Below, piece by piece: positions 36,865 through 46,935 of a DNA stretch of 64,000 bases. Under the pieces are notes generated by a model. That model worked only from the letters and a program-made list of their open reading frames with translations. It made no database searches and was not told where the DNA came from. The stretch spans positions 1-64,000 of the forward strand of contig NZ_FZOQ01000025.1 of the NCBI RefSeq assembly GCF_900188175.1. Reading direction: 5' to 3'. The stretch comes from Pontibacter ummariensis. Its GTDB lineage: Bacteria > Bacteroidota > Bacteroidia > Cytophagales > Hymenobacteraceae. The translations under genes and the position numbers were made by a program. Numbering within the stretch: the first letter of the stretch is position 1; each line of letters starts with the position of its first letter.

Positions 36865-38751
36865 ATGAAATCTTTTATAAAAGTTATCTTAAGGTGCAGC
36901 GTCGCCTTAAGCCTGGTCCTCACTACATCCTGTGAGGACTACCTGGACGCCACCGATGAATCTGTCATCTCACCCGATGAGGCTTTTGAGAACTTTACCA
37001 ATTTTCAGGGCTATACCGAAGAGCTTTACCACTGCATCCCGGATTTTACCAATGCTTATTGGACCAACTCATGGAACTGGGGAGAGGACGAAATCCAGTC
37101 TTCGGCCCGCGACTTCCACTTCGGGGTTAAAATTGATAACGGTAACTTCTGGGGCTGGCAGTCAGAGCATGACGGGTGGCAGGCCGGCTGGATGGACAGA
37201 AACAACACGAACACGAATGACGACCGGTTTACGAAGTCTCTGTGGAAGTTGGGCTGGTACGGGATACGCAAGGCCAACATGGGGCTGGAAAACCTCGACA
37301 AAATGACAGGCGCTACGGAAGAAGAGCGGAATCTGATCAAGGGGCAGTTGCTGTTCTTCAGAGGTTGGTTCCATTTCCAGTTCATGCAGTACTTTGGAGG
37401 CCTTCCCTACATTGATTATGTGCTGCCCAGCGACGAGAAGCTGACATTACCCCGGCTGAGCTACCAGGAGTGCGCGGAAAAAGCGGCGCAGGATTTCAGG
37501 GAGGCTGCCGACTTGCTGCCTGTTAACTGGGACAACACAACTGTAGGAAGAAGAACTTTGGGGAAGAATGCGCTGCGTATCAACAAGATCATGGCGCTGG
37601 GCTACCTGGGCAAAAACTATCTGTGGGCGGGCAGCCCCTTGATGAACTCCGAGTCGACGGGTAGCAGAAGCTACAACCCCGAACTGTGCCAAAAGGCAGC
37701 CGCGGCGTTTGCCGAACTGCTGAACCTTTGCGAAAGCGGTGAGGCCCCGTACAGGCTCCTTCCTTTTTCTGAATACTCCAAAAACTTCTATACCACCAGC
37801 CAGAACTGGCAGATGCCCGGTGGTACCGAAGCAATTTTCCGTGGCCCTTACTATGGCGCCAATGGGTCTAACTGGGGAACCAGTAAGCAGTACCAACCTG
37901 CCCCTGTCATTGCCGACGGCGACGTAAAGTTTTTGCCAACAGCGAACTACGTGGACTATTACGGCATGGCGAACGGGTTGCCCATTAAAGACATAACACA
38001 GGCCGACGCGGAGTCTGGCTACGACCCGGCCTATCCTTGGCGCGGCCGTGACCCTCGGTTTTACAATGACATTGTGTTCGACGGGGTAAAAGTGGTGCAG
38101 GGATCCATGCCTGACAACGTGAAAGACGACCGGTATGCAAACTTGTTCACGGGGGGCAGCTACAGGAATGTGAGCACCGGCAGCCGCACAGGGTACCTGC
38201 TTTACAAGTTCATTCCCATAACAGCTAATAAATACGACAACGGCTATGGCTACGGCAACAGCCTCAACATCCACATCCCCTGGATGCGGTTGGCGGATAT
38301 CTATATCATGTATGCGGAAGCCGCTGCCCAAGGGTATGGTGCGCCCAATGGCAAAGACCCCAATTACAGCAAGACGGCTGTGGAAGCCATCAATGTGGTT
38401 CGTGACAGGGCGGGTGTCGGGCACGTAGCCGATCAATTCCAAGGCTCCTTGGATGCTTTTACGGGCGAAGTGAGGCGCGAACGTGCCGTGGAGCTGGCTT
38501 TTGAAGGGCACAGGTTCAATGACCTTCGTCGCTGGCTGCTGTTAACGGAGAGCCCCTATACGCTTAAAAAGTCAGTTGAATTTGACAGGGCCGGTGAGTT
38601 CAACACCGAAGACCCGAGGCAAAACAGGGTGGTGAACCTGCGTGAGGAGGTTATTCTGGAGCGCAAGTTCAGTAACAAGCACTATTGGCTGCCTCTAAAA
38701 AACAACGATGTAAACATGTACCTGGAATTTGCACAAAACCCGGGTTGGTAA
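36865..38751 (+). CDS. susD: SusD-like glycan-binding outer-membrane lipoprotein (first)
   Basis: A 628-residue RagB/SusD-family protein that lids the SusC pore and binds glycan at the cell surface. Signal peptide and lipobox are seen (LTTSCEDYLD, Cys at about residue 23). The acidic residues after the Cys fit surface export. Landmarks are KGQLLFFRGWFHFQFMQYFGGLPYID in the TPR-like part, the C-terminal MRLADIYIMYAEAA, and VRRERAVELAFEGHRFNDLRRW. The frame opens at 36835 inside susC, but ATG 36865 precedes the proper signal sequence. It pairs with the susC ending at 36854. Confidence 0.95.
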   Translation: MKSFIKVILRCSVALSLVLTTSCEDYLDATDESVISPDEAFENFTNFQGYTEELYHCIPDFTNAYWTNSWNWGEDEIQSSARDFHFGVKIDNGNFWGWQSEHDGWQAGWMDRNNTNTNDDRFTKSLWKLGWYGIRKANMGLENLDKMTGATEEERNLIKGQLLFFRGWFHFQFMQYFGGLPYIDYVLPSDEKLTLPRLSYQECAEKAAQDFREAADLLPVNWDNTTVGRRTLGKNALRINKIMALGYLGKNYLWAGSPLMNSESTGSRSYNPELCQKAAAAFAELLNLCESGEAPYRLLPFSEYSKNFYTTSQNWQMPGGTEAIFRGPYYGANGSNWGTSKQYQPAPVIADGDVKFLPTANYVDYYGMANGLPIKDITQADAESGYDPAYPWRGRDPRFYNDIVFDGVKVVQGSMPDNVKDDRYANLFTGGSYRNVSTGSRTGYLLYKFIPITANKYDNGYGYGNSLNIHIPWMRLADIYIMYAEAAAQGYGAPNGKDPNYSKTAVEAINVVRDRAGVGHVADQFQGSLDAFTGEVRRERAVELAFEGHRFNDLRRWLLLTESPYTLKKSVEFDRAGEFNTEDPRQNRVVNLREEVILERKFSNKHYWLPLKNNDVNMYLEFAQNPGW

Positions 38752-38795
38752 AACGGACGATGATTGAAAAAGCTATAGTCTTAAACGGGAACAAA

Positions 38796-41700
38796 ATGAA
38801 ATACATCTATATTAAAATAGTATTGTGCGCGATAATCGCTTTTACTCCGGTGATACTGAGAGCGCAGAGTACTAACAAGGTTGATATCACGGCTGTTGTT
38901 CGTGGGGCTGAGGGAAAGCTTCTTCAAGGTGCTGTAGTGAATAGCCAAGAGGAGGCTACCAGTACAGTGACAGACTCTTTAGGCGCTTTCTCTCTTCAAG
39001 TCACCCCTAACTCTGTTTTGTTGGTTAGTGCTTCGGGCTACGAAACAATGCTTGTAGAAGCGACACCTGGTTTAAAGGAAATCACCCTGCTGCCCGGCAC
39101 AGCTGTTCAGCCAGTACAGGTAGCGTTCCGGCAAGTAGACAAAAATGATCTGCTGGCCGGGGTCTCGGCTGTTAGCGTTCCTGCAGTCCTGGAAAAAAAC
39201 TATACCACCTACACCTTGGAGGATATGGAAGCCTACATCGGGGGCTTTAACGGCAACAGTATCTGGGGAATGGACAGTTATCTGGTACTGGTGGATGGGA
39301 TCCCCCGGGATGCCGGAAGTGTGGTGCCTACGGAAATTGAACAGGTGACTTTTCTGAAAGGTGTGTCGGCCGTGGCGCTTTACGGAAGCCGTGCTGCCAA
39401 AGGAGTTATTTATATTTCTACCAAAAGGGGAAAGGCACAGGAGCAGCAAATCAACGTACGGGTAAATGCGGGCGTGTTTGTTCCTAAAAGTTATCCTAAA
39501 TACCTGGGCTCCGCTGAGTACATGACCCTGTACAATGAGGCGCGTCGAAATGACGGGTTGGATGAACTGTATTCAGATGCTGTTATCTACAGCCATGCCT
39601 CCGGGGCAAATCCTTACCGCTATCCGAATGTCGATTACTATTCCTCAGACTACCTGAAAGAGACCTACAACCGGTACGACGGTACGGTCGAGATTTCCGG
39701 GGGGAACGAGCAGGCCCGCTACTACACCAATCTCGGCTTCAACACTACAGGTTCTCTCCTGAACTTCGGGGAGGCAAAGGACAACAGCAACGAGCGCTTC
39801 AACATCCGCGGAAACGTGGACATAGACCTGAATGAGTTCATCTATGCGAAGGTAGACGCTGCCGCCATCTACAACAGTGGGCGGGGTGTAAACGCAAATT
39901 ACTGGAGCGGCGTTGCCTCACTCCGTCCGCACCGGTTCTCCCCGCTTATCCCGATCAGCATGCTTGAGGAAAGCGATGAGGCTTCCTGGCAACTGGTGAA
40001 CAACAGCAACAACCTGATAGACGGGAAGTATCTTTTAGGAGGTACGCAACTAGATCAATCAAACCCCTTTGCCAGTATTTACGCCGGCGGGAGCAACAAG
40101 TACACCAGCCGCCAATTTCTCTTTAACACAGGAGTGGGGGCAGACTTACGGAATGTGCTGAAAGGGCTGTCCTTCCAGTCCACCTTCGGGGTAGACTACT
40201 CCACGTCCTATAGCCAGTCTTTCAACAACAACTACGCCGTGTACGAGGCGGCTTGGAACAATTACGCCGGGTACGATCAGATCAGCAGCCTGACAAAATA
40301 CGGGGAGGACTCTAAAACAGGGGTGCAGAATATCAGCAACAGCTGGTACCGTCAAACAATTGCGTTTTCAGGGCAATTCAATTACCTGACCTCAGTAAAC
40401 GAGAAGCACCATTTTTCATCCATGCTGATCGCGAACGGCTATCAGCAGGCTGAGTCGGCAGTTTACCATAAAACAAGCAACGCGAACCTGGGGCTCCATA
40501 TGGGCTATGATTACAAGGATAAGTATTATGTTGACCTGAATGGTGCTCTTGTGCACTCAGCCCGTTTGCCGGAAGGGAACCGACAGGCTTTTTCGCCTAC
40601 CCTCTCGCTGGGCTGGCGGATGAGCGAAGAAGGCTTTATGCAGGATGTGCCAGCGGTAGATGACCTCAAGTTGTCGTTAACAGCAGGCATATTGCACACA
40701 GACCTGAATATTCCCGGCTACTATCTGTACCAAAGCATCTATTCGCAGACAGACGGAGCATGGTACAGCTGGAGGGATGGCGCCCTGAACCGGACCACAG
40801 ACGCAAGGCGCGGGGAAAACCCTGACCTTACATTCTCCAGGCGAGAAGAAGTAAGCCTTGGGATAGAAGGGGCTGCCTTTAACAGGCTGCTGACGTTTGG
40901 AGGTTCCCTTTTTGCGAACAGGATCAAGGGGAGTGTGGTACAGGCTTCTGTGCTGTACCCAAGTTACTTCTCTACAGGCTGGCCAAACTCTTCCTTCATT
41001 CCCTATGTCAACTACAACGACGACCAGCGCCTGGGCTTTGACTTCAATGTGCATCTGAACAAACGCATCGGGGCGGTTGACTGGACGGTAGGAGTGGCAG
41101 GAACTTACTATAAGACAGAAGCCACAAAGCGGGCGGAAATGTACGAGGATGAGTATCAGAACAGACAGGGCAGGCCGCTGGATGCGATCTGGGGATTGCA
41201 AAGCGATGGGTTCTTCAGGAACCAGGGGGACATTGACAACTCGCCTGCACAAGCGTTTGGCCAGGTAAAACCGGGAGATATCAAGTACATCGACCAGAAC
41301 GGGGACGGCGTTATTGACACGCAGGACGAGGTGTACCTCGGGAAAGGCGGCTGGTACGGATCCCCGCTCGCACTGGGTGTTAACCTGACTGCCAAGTGGC
41401 GGAACCTGACTTTCTTTGCCCTGGGCGTTGGCCGCTTCGGGGCCCATGCCCTGAAGAACAACTCTTACTTCTGGGTAGACGGGGAAGATAAGTATTCGGA
41501 GGTGGTGCGTGAGCGCTGGACGGAAGAAACCCAAAGCACGGCAACCTATCCACGCCTGACGACATTGAGCAGCGATAACAACTTCCGCGCTTCCGACTTC
41601 TGGCTTTACAGCACTGACCGGTTCGACTTGGCCAAAGTCCAGGTGTCCTATGACCTTCCTCAAAGCATCCTGCAGCGCACCTTTATCCGGGATTGGGGAG

Positions 41701-41819
41701 TCTACCTCAGCGGTGCTAACCTGCTCACTGTCTCTCCGGAACGCGACGTGCTGGAGCTGAATGTCGGAAGCTCTCCGCAGACCCGGTTCTACAATTTCGG
41801 GCTGAAAGCATCATTCTAA
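38796..41819 (+). CDS. SusC-like TonB-dependent transporter (second, divergent N-terminus)
   Basis: A 1007-residue SusC relative. Signal peptide 1-21 (ILRAQS), then a carboxypeptidase-regulatory-like domain (about 24-100). The plug is short: after VQVAFRQVDKNDLLAGVSAV it goes to YLVLVDGIPRDAGS and VTFLKGVSAVALYGSRAAKG, without the VVVGYG TonB-box string or the IRIRG segment found in the first SusC. The barrel ends with FYNFGLKASF. The frame opens at 38685 inside susD, but ATG 38796 leads directly into the signal peptide. It pairs with the next susD. The tandem SusCD layout resembles xylan PULs of gut Bacteroides. Confidence 0.92.
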   Translation: MKYIYIKIVLCAIIAFTPVILRAQSTNKVDITAVVRGAEGKLLQGAVVNSQEEATSTVTDSLGAFSLQVTPNSVLLVSASGYETMLVEATPGLKEITLLPGTAVQPVQVAFRQVDKNDLLAGVSAVSVPAVLEKNYTTYTLEDMEAYIGGFNGNSIWGMDSYLVLVDGIPRDAGSVVPTEIEQVTFLKGVSAVALYGSRAAKGVIYISTKRGKAQEQQINVRVNAGVFVPKSYPKYLGSAEYMTLYNEARRNDGLDELYSDAVIYSHASGANPYRYPNVDYYSSDYLKETYNRYDGTVEISGGNEQARYYTNLGFNTTGSLLNFGEAKDNSNERFNIRGNVDIDLNEFIYAKVDAAAIYNSGRGVNANYWSGVASLRPHRFSPLIPISMLEESDEASWQLVNNSNNLIDGKYLLGGTQLDQSNPFASIYAGGSNKYTSRQFLFNTGVGADLRNVLKGLSFQSTFGVDYSTSYSQSFNNNYAVYEAAWNNYAGYDQISSLTKYGEDSKTGVQNISNSWYRQTIAFSGQFNYLTSVNEKHHFSSMLIANGYQQAESAVYHKTSNANLGLHMGYDYKDKYYVDLNGALVHSARLPEGNRQAFSPTLSLGWRMSEEGFMQDVPAVDDLKLSLTAGILHTDLNIPGYYLYQSIYSQTDGAWYSWRDGALNRTTDARRGENPDLTFSRREEVSLGIEGAAFNRLLTFGGSLFANRIKGSVVQASVLYPSYFSTGWPNSSFIPYVNYNDDQRLGFDFNVHLNKRIGAVDWTVGVAGTYYKTEATKRAEMYEDEYQNRQGRPLDAIWGLQSDGFFRNQGDIDNSPAQAFGQVKPGDIKYIDQNGDGVIDTQDEVYLGKGGWYGSPLALGVNLTAKWRNLTFFALGVGRFGAHALKNNSYFWVDGEDKYSEVVRERWTEETQSTATYPRLTTLSSDNNFRASDFWLYSTDRFDLAKVQVSYDLPQSILQRTFIRDWGVYLSGANLLTVSPERDVLELNVGSSPQTRFYNFGLKASF

Positions 41820-41843
41820 TAGGTATTTGAATATTCTGGAAAT

Positions 41844-43592
41844 ATGAAAAAGAGATTACTTTTATTTATAGCGGTCGCCATGATGGCGAGCAGTTGCGAG
41901 GACCTGTTTGAACCCAGCATCGAAAACCTGCGGGGTCTGGACGATATGTATGAGGAGGCGGAATATGCCCAAGGCTTCCTGCTGAACGGCTATGCGCGCA
42001 TCCCCACCAACTCCTGGTCCTTCAATGATATGGCAACGGATGATGCGGTGAGCAACAACAGAAGCAACAACTACCTGAAAGTGGCCACAGGCCAGTGGAC
42101 AGCTAACAACAACCCGCTGGACCAATGGAGGAACTCCAAGGCAGCCATCCAGTATCTGAACATACTGCTGCAAGAGGGGGATAAAGTTAAGTGGGCCAAA
42201 GACGAGAATGTCAGTCAAATGTTTAAAGACCGCATGAAGGGGGAAGCGTACGGGTTGCGGGCACTTTTTATGTTTCATCTGTTGCAGAACCATGCCGGGT
42301 GGAGTGAAAGCGGTGAGTTGCTGGGGGTGCCCATCGTGCTGGAACCGGAGCAGACAAATTCCGACTTCAACAAGCCACGGGCGACGTTTGAGGAGTGCAT
42401 GCAACAGATTTACAGTGACGTGCAGAAAGCACAGGAGCTTCTTCCGCTTGATTTTGAGGGAGCTTCAGACAACTCCGGGCTGCCTGCCGATTACAAGGGT
42501 AGTCTAGACGATTACAACCGTGTGTTCGGCCAATTTGCCCGCCAGCGCATGACCGCTCGTATCGCCATGGCCGTAAGAGCGCAGGCTGCGCTACTGGCCG
42601 CAAGCCCTGCCTATAACACAGGTAACAGTACTACCTGGGCAGACGCTGCCAACTACGCCGGGCAGGTGCTGGAGCTTAACGGGGGGCTTATGGGGCTGGA
42701 CCCCAATGGCCTGACCTGGTACGCAAACGCTACGGAAATAGGAGGGCTGGCAGCGGGGGCTAATCCCCGGGAGATCCTGTGGCGCAGTGATGTGTCAGAA
42801 AGCAACGATCTGGAGCGCCAGCATTTCCCGCCTACCCTTTACGGTAACGGGTTGTTGAATCCTTCGCAGAACCTGGTTGATGCATTTCCGATGGCCAACG
42901 GGTATCCTATCACGGAGGCTTCCGCCGGCTATGATCCCTCGGCACCCTACAGCAACCGCGACCCGCGTTTAAAGCATTACATCCTGGTGAACGGCGGTAC
43001 GGCCGGGCCGGGCAACGCTACCATCATCACGGCAGCGGACGGTACTACGAATGACGCACTGAACAAAGTAGGAACCTCCACACGAACAGGGTACTACATG
43101 CGCAAGCTGCTCCGGCAGGATGTCAACCTTAACCCGACAACAACCAACAGACAAAAGCACTACAAGCCCCGCATTCGTTACACGGAGCTGTACCTGATCT
43201 ATGCCGAGGCTGCCAACGAAGCCTGGGGCCCCACGGGAGCCGGTGCTTTTGGGTTCTCTGCCTACGATGTGATTGCCGCTATCCGGAACCGTGCGGGCAT
43301 TGCCCAGCCTGATGCTTACCTGGAGTCTATCAAATCAAACAAGGAGGCCATGCGTGCCCTCATCAGAAATGAGCGAAGGTTGGAGTTGTGCTTTGAAGGC
43401 TTCCGCTTCTGGGACTTGCGGCGATGGAATGAAGACCTTACAGAAACCGCCACAGGGGTGAGGATCGAAAACGGGAATCACGAGATAATACCAGTTGAGG
43501 CCAGGGTGTATGGAAGCTACATGCAGTATGGGCCAATCCCATACAGTGAAACGTTGAAATACGACGCCTTATCGCAAAACGTGGGATGGTAA
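41844..43592 (+). CDS. SusD-like glycan-binding lipoprotein (second)
   Basis: A 582-residue RagB/SusD-family lipoprotein. Signal peptide with lipobox MASSCEDLFE, acidic after the Cys. KGEAYGLRALFMFHLLQNHAG is the conserved helix, RYTELYLIYAEAANEAWG and IRNERRLELCFEGFRFWDLRRW are the C-terminal hallmarks, and the last residues LSQNVGW match the family end. It starts 24 bp after the second SusC and forms a pair with it. Confidence 0.94.
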   Translation: MKKRLLLFIAVAMMASSCEDLFEPSIENLRGLDDMYEEAEYAQGFLLNGYARIPTNSWSFNDMATDDAVSNNRSNNYLKVATGQWTANNNPLDQWRNSKAAIQYLNILLQEGDKVKWAKDENVSQMFKDRMKGEAYGLRALFMFHLLQNHAGWSESGELLGVPIVLEPEQTNSDFNKPRATFEECMQQIYSDVQKAQELLPLDFEGASDNSGLPADYKGSLDDYNRVFGQFARQRMTARIAMAVRAQAALLAASPAYNTGNSTTWADAANYAGQVLELNGGLMGLDPNGLTWYANATEIGGLAAGANPREILWRSDVSESNDLERQHFPPTLYGNGLLNPSQNLVDAFPMANGYPITEASAGYDPSAPYSNRDPRLKHYILVNGGTAGPGNATIITAADGTTNDALNKVGTSTRTGYYMRKLLRQDVNLNPTTTNRQKHYKPRIRYTELYLIYAEAANEAWGPTGAGAFGFSAYDVIAAIRNRAGIAQPDAYLESIKSNKEAMRALIRNERRLELCFEGFRFWDLRRWNEDLTETATGVRIENGNHEIIPVEARVYGSYMQYGPIPYSETLKYDALSQNVGW

Positions 43593-43648
43593 GAGACATT
43601 GAAATGCATTCCATTTACCTGCTAAACCAGAATTAAACATTAGGAAAG

Positions 43649-44677
43649 ATGAAAAAGATATGCTTTAAGTTTTTGCTCTTACTTGCCACCCTGACTTCCT
43701 GTGAGAACAAGGAATGGGTGTTCCCGAATTACGAATACCAGTCCACATACTTCGCTTATCAGTATCCTGTGCGCACCATTGTTTTAGGTGAAGACATCTT
43801 TGATACCTCACTTGATAATGAGCACAAGTTCAGAGTTATGGCGACCACAGGAGGTGTTTATGACAATAGCCAGGATGTTATCATTGACGTGGCGGTGGAT
43901 AACACGCTAACCGAAGGAGTGCTGTTTTCGCAGGGCGGGGATGAAGTGAGGCCCTTACCGGGCAGCTACTACAAATTAGCGTCAGACAAAATTGTCATTC
44001 CAAAGGGTGAGTTGATAGGTGGCGTGGAGGTGCAGCTCACGGATGCATTCTTTGCCGACCCGCTGGCGCTAAAGAACACCTATGTCCTGCCGCTGTACAT
44101 GACCAATGTGGTGAATGCGGACTCCATTTTGTCCGGAGTGCCTTTGGTGGAGAACCCTAACAGGGTTGTTGCAGAGCACTGGAGTGTCGCCCCCAAAGAC
44201 TATGTCTTGTATGCTGTAAAATATGTCAACCCGTGGCATGGACTCTACCTTCGCAGGGGGAAAGACGTCATAGAAGGGAAGAATGGCAACACCGGGTTAA
44301 ACCAAACGATTGTCAGGCATAAGCAATACGTGGAGCAAGACGAAGTCATCAAATTAACGACCCAGTCGTTGGGTGAGGTAGCTCTGCCGCTGGTATTCAA
44401 GAACGGTGAAGGGGTAAACGCTGAGGCAACGCTACTGCTCCGTTTTGATGAGCAAGGTAACGTAACGGTTCGGGCCGGGGCTGAAGGGTACACTGCCACC
44501 GGTAGCGGCAAGTTCGTGAAAAAAGGGGAAAAGAACAGCTGGGGCAGTAAGGACCGCGATGTCCTCTATCTAGACTACGAGGTTGATTTAGAGGACATGC
44601 ACGTTGCCTCCACCGATACCTTGGTCTTGCGGGACCGCGGGGTTGCCATGGAAACGTTTTCTCCGGTACTCAAATAA
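43649..44677 (+). CDS. DUF1735-type surface glycan-binding lipoprotein
   Basis: A 342-residue lipoprotein (lipobox TLTSCENKEW). Residues about 40-170 resemble the DUF1735/BT_3987-like N-terminal domain, with IDVAVDNTL, LPGSYYKLASDKIVIPKGE and TYVLPLYMTNV. The second half (about 190-340) forms another beta-rich domain with NPWHGLYLRRGKDVIEG. Proteins like this sit at the SusE/SGBP position in PULs and are thought to bind glycan on the surface. Sugar specificity is inferred from the neighbours (xylan). It lies between the second susD and the CBM-containing GH10. Confidence 0.82.
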   Translation: MKKICFKFLLLLATLTSCENKEWVFPNYEYQSTYFAYQYPVRTIVLGEDIFDTSLDNEHKFRVMATTGGVYDNSQDVIIDVAVDNTLTEGVLFSQGGDEVRPLPGSYYKLASDKIVIPKGELIGGVEVQLTDAFFADPLALKNTYVLPLYMTNVVNADSILSGVPLVENPNRVVAEHWSVAPKDYVLYAVKYVNPWHGLYLRRGKDVIEGKNGNTGLNQTIVRHKQYVEQDEVIKLTTQSLGEVALPLVFKNGEGVNAEATLLLRFDEQGNVTVRAGAEGYTATGSGKFVKKGEKNSWGSKDRDVLYLDYEVDLEDMHVASTDTLVLRDRGVAMETFSPVLK

Positions 44678-44701
44678 TCTTTTTCATCACATCAGAACAG
44701 T

Positions 44702-46852
44702 ATGAAACATTTATATAAAGTATTGCTTTGCGTTTCAAGTTTAGTAGTGGCAAGCTCTTGTGACGATGACCCATTAGAATTTGAGGTCAAGAAACCGGCA
44801 AGTTTTGCGCAGCAGGAAGAGATCAACGCCTACGGGGACCTGAAAACCTATGTTGACCGGGACGCGAACCCTGCCTTTCAGTTAGGCGCAGGGGTTTCCC
44901 TGACCGGCTATACACAGAAAGGTGTCTTGTACAGGCTTATAAACAGTAACTTCGATGAAATCACGCCTGCCCAAGGGATGAGCCATGGCGCCGTCGTTCA
45001 GCCAGACGGCAGCCTGAACCTGGGTAGTGTAAAGAGTTTACTGTCTACAGCTGAAAAGGCCGGAACCACAATATTTGGGAGCGCACTTGCCTGGCATCGT
45101 AACCAGAATGCGACTTACCTGAATGGCCTGCTTTCTCCCTTGGTTGTCGAGTCGCCCCCCTTTGCCAATGCACTGGATGTTTCCAGCCTTACAGCCGGAA
45201 CCTTGGAGGGATGGACTTATTCCGGTGGGGGAGCAAGTGTATCGGTTGTGGAGAACGAAGGCATGGGCGGCGGCGTGAAAGCGGTAAAGCTCACCGCAAG
45301 TGCCCAGGCAGCAGCACCGGAGGACTTACAGCTGGTAAGCCCGGAAATCCCGGTTGTGCCAGGGCATGCGTATGAGGTGGTTTTTTACATTAAGTCAGAC
45401 CTGCCGGGAGAAGGACGCGTCGCTTTTGAAGGATTAGGAAACAATACCCCTGAAATAGACTGGACAAATTCCGGGGAGGCAACAGAAACCTTTACCACCA
45501 ATCTTGGCTGGAAGGAAGTCAGGTTCAGGATCAGCGATTTTGAGGGTGATGCTATCAAACTCCACTTCGATCTGGGCTATGCTCCCGGTGTCACTTATCA
45601 CCTGGATATCAACAATCTCTACGTGTATGACACCCAGGGGGAGCCTATCAAAAACAACCTGATCGCAAACGGCGACTTTGAGTCAGGCACCGGCTGGGGA
45701 GGCTGGGGCAATGGCTCCACGCGAGGAGTGACCGAGGACGGCAAGGGTGCCGGAAACAAAGGGCGGGCCTTCTACGTCACGAACCCTTCTACAACGAGTG
45801 GCTATTGGGGTGTACAAACCTCCTATGAACTGGCCGAGCCTTTGAAGAATGGGGAAACCTATAACCTCAGCTTCTGGGTAAAAGGTGACGCTGAAGGCGT
45901 GATCAGGCCTGAACTACAGAGCCCGAGCTACGCTTCCAATGGTTTTGGGATGGTGAACGTGACCAGGGAATGGAAACTCGTGAACATTTCCACGACCGTG
46001 ACGGCAGCCGACAGGAGCCGCTTTATCATCAGCTACGGTGAGTTTGCCGGAACGGTGTATCTGGACAACGTTAGCCTGAGCAGTGCTTCTTTATCCGGAG
46101 GCACAACCACAGTGGTGCAGAGGACCCCGGAAGAGAAAACAGATATCATTGCCGGGCAGTTGGAGCACTGGATTTCAGGAGTTGTCACCAGCAGTGCCCC
46201 CTACATAAAAGCATGGGACGTGGTGAATGAGCCGATGGATGACATACGGCCGAACGAGCTGAAGACAGGCACAGGGAAAACAGGGCTGGCGACAGACGAG
46301 TTTTACTGGCAGGACTACCTTGGGAAGGACTATGGTGTGAAAGCCTTCCAACTGGCCAGGAAATACGGAAACGAAGGTGACCTGCTGTTTATAAATGACA
46401 ACAACCTAGAGTCTAATTTGGATAAAACCAGGGGACTCATCCAATATGTAAGCTACCTGGAAAGCAAAGGGGCAAAAGTGGATGGCATAGGAACCCAGAT
46501 GCACATTAGCACAAGTTCAAGCAAAGAAAGCATCGCTGAAATGTTTACCTTACTTGCGGCTACAGGAAAACTTATCAGAGTATCGGAGCTGAATGTCTCG
46601 GTAGGGGTGACGACAGACGTCGCCTCGGAAGAGGATTACAAGGCGCAGGAAGAAATGTACCGCTATGTGGTAGAAAAATACATGGAGCTCATTCCTGCCG
46701 GTCAGCGCTATGGCATCACCGTCTGGAGCCCGCTTGATAGCCCTAAAACTGCCTCCTGGCGGGCCAATGAGCCAATCGGCCTTTGGACAGAAGGCTTTGT
46801 CCGTAAGCCGGCCTATCCAGGCGTTGCGAACGGTTTAGGAGGGCAGAAATAG
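44702..46852 (+). CDS. GH10 endo-beta-1,4-xylanase with CBM4/22-type insertion, lipoprotein
   Basis: A 716-residue surface lipoprotein (lipobox ASSCDDD). The GH10 barrel is split. Its first part holds LGAGVSLTGY and GSALAWHRNQ (H132). Its second part begins near residue 475 with the acid/base E510 in WDVVNEPMDD and the nucleophile E629 in RVSELNV. Between them (about 150-470) are two beta-sandwich modules of carbohydrate-binding type: one ending YHLDINNLYVYD, the other starting NLIANGDFESGTGWGGW and ending GTVYLDNVSL. This layout is known from xylanases of xylan PULs in Bacteroides and Prevotella. It should cut xylan on the cell surface. It is the last gene of the susC operon, followed by a strong inverted repeat. 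Confidence 0.93.
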   Translation: MKHLYKVLLCVSSLVVASSCDDDPLEFEVKKPASFAQQEEINAYGDLKTYVDRDANPAFQLGAGVSLTGYTQKGVLYRLINSNFDEITPAQGMSHGAVVQPDGSLNLGSVKSLLSTAEKAGTTIFGSALAWHRNQNATYLNGLLSPLVVESPPFANALDVSSLTAGTLEGWTYSGGGASVSVVENEGMGGGVKAVKLTASAQAAAPEDLQLVSPEIPVVPGHAYEVVFYIKSDLPGEGRVAFEGLGNNTPEIDWTNSGEATETFTTNLGWKEVRFRISDFEGDAIKLHFDLGYAPGVTYHLDINNLYVYDTQGEPIKNNLIANGDFESGTGWGGWGNGSTRGVTEDGKGAGNKGRAFYVTNPSTTSGYWGVQTSYELAEPLKNGETYNLSFWVKGDAEGVIRPELQSPSYASNGFGMVNVTREWKLVNISTTVTAADRSRFIISYGEFAGTVYLDNVSLSSASLSGGTTTVVQRTPEEKTDIIAGQLEHWISGVVTSSAPYIKAWDVVNEPMDDIRPNELKTGTGKTGLATDEFYWQDYLGKDYGVKAFQLARKYGNEGDLLFINDNNLESNLDKTRGLIQYVSYLESKGAKVDGIGTQMHISTSSSKESIAEMFTLLAATGKLIRVSELNVSVGVTTDVASEEDYKAQEEMYRYVVEKYMELIPAGQRYGITVWSPLDSPKTASWRANEPIGLWTEGFVRKPAYPGVANGLGGQK

Positions 46853-46875
46853 AAACTGCTGTTGTAAAGGCTACG

Positions 46876-46935
46876 GTGGTTACTCAAAAATATGTCAAAA
46901 AAACACTTAATTTTCTATATTTTTGAGTAGGCCAC
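46876..46935. terminator. Large inverted repeat ending the susC operon
   Basis: A 13-bp perfect stem (46881-46893 with 46917-46929) is extended by an outer GTGG/CCAC segment and encloses a 23-nt AT-rich loop. It starts 24 bp after the GH10 stop. T-richness in the right arm makes termination plausible, though a plain T-run after the stem is missing. Confidence 0.6.

Noticed and set aside
37447-38511. 354-codon minus-strand frame
   Set aside because: Antisense to the first SusD; composition only, no domain.
40677-41663. 328-codon minus-strand frame
   Set aside because: Antisense to the second SusC barrel; no domain or signal.
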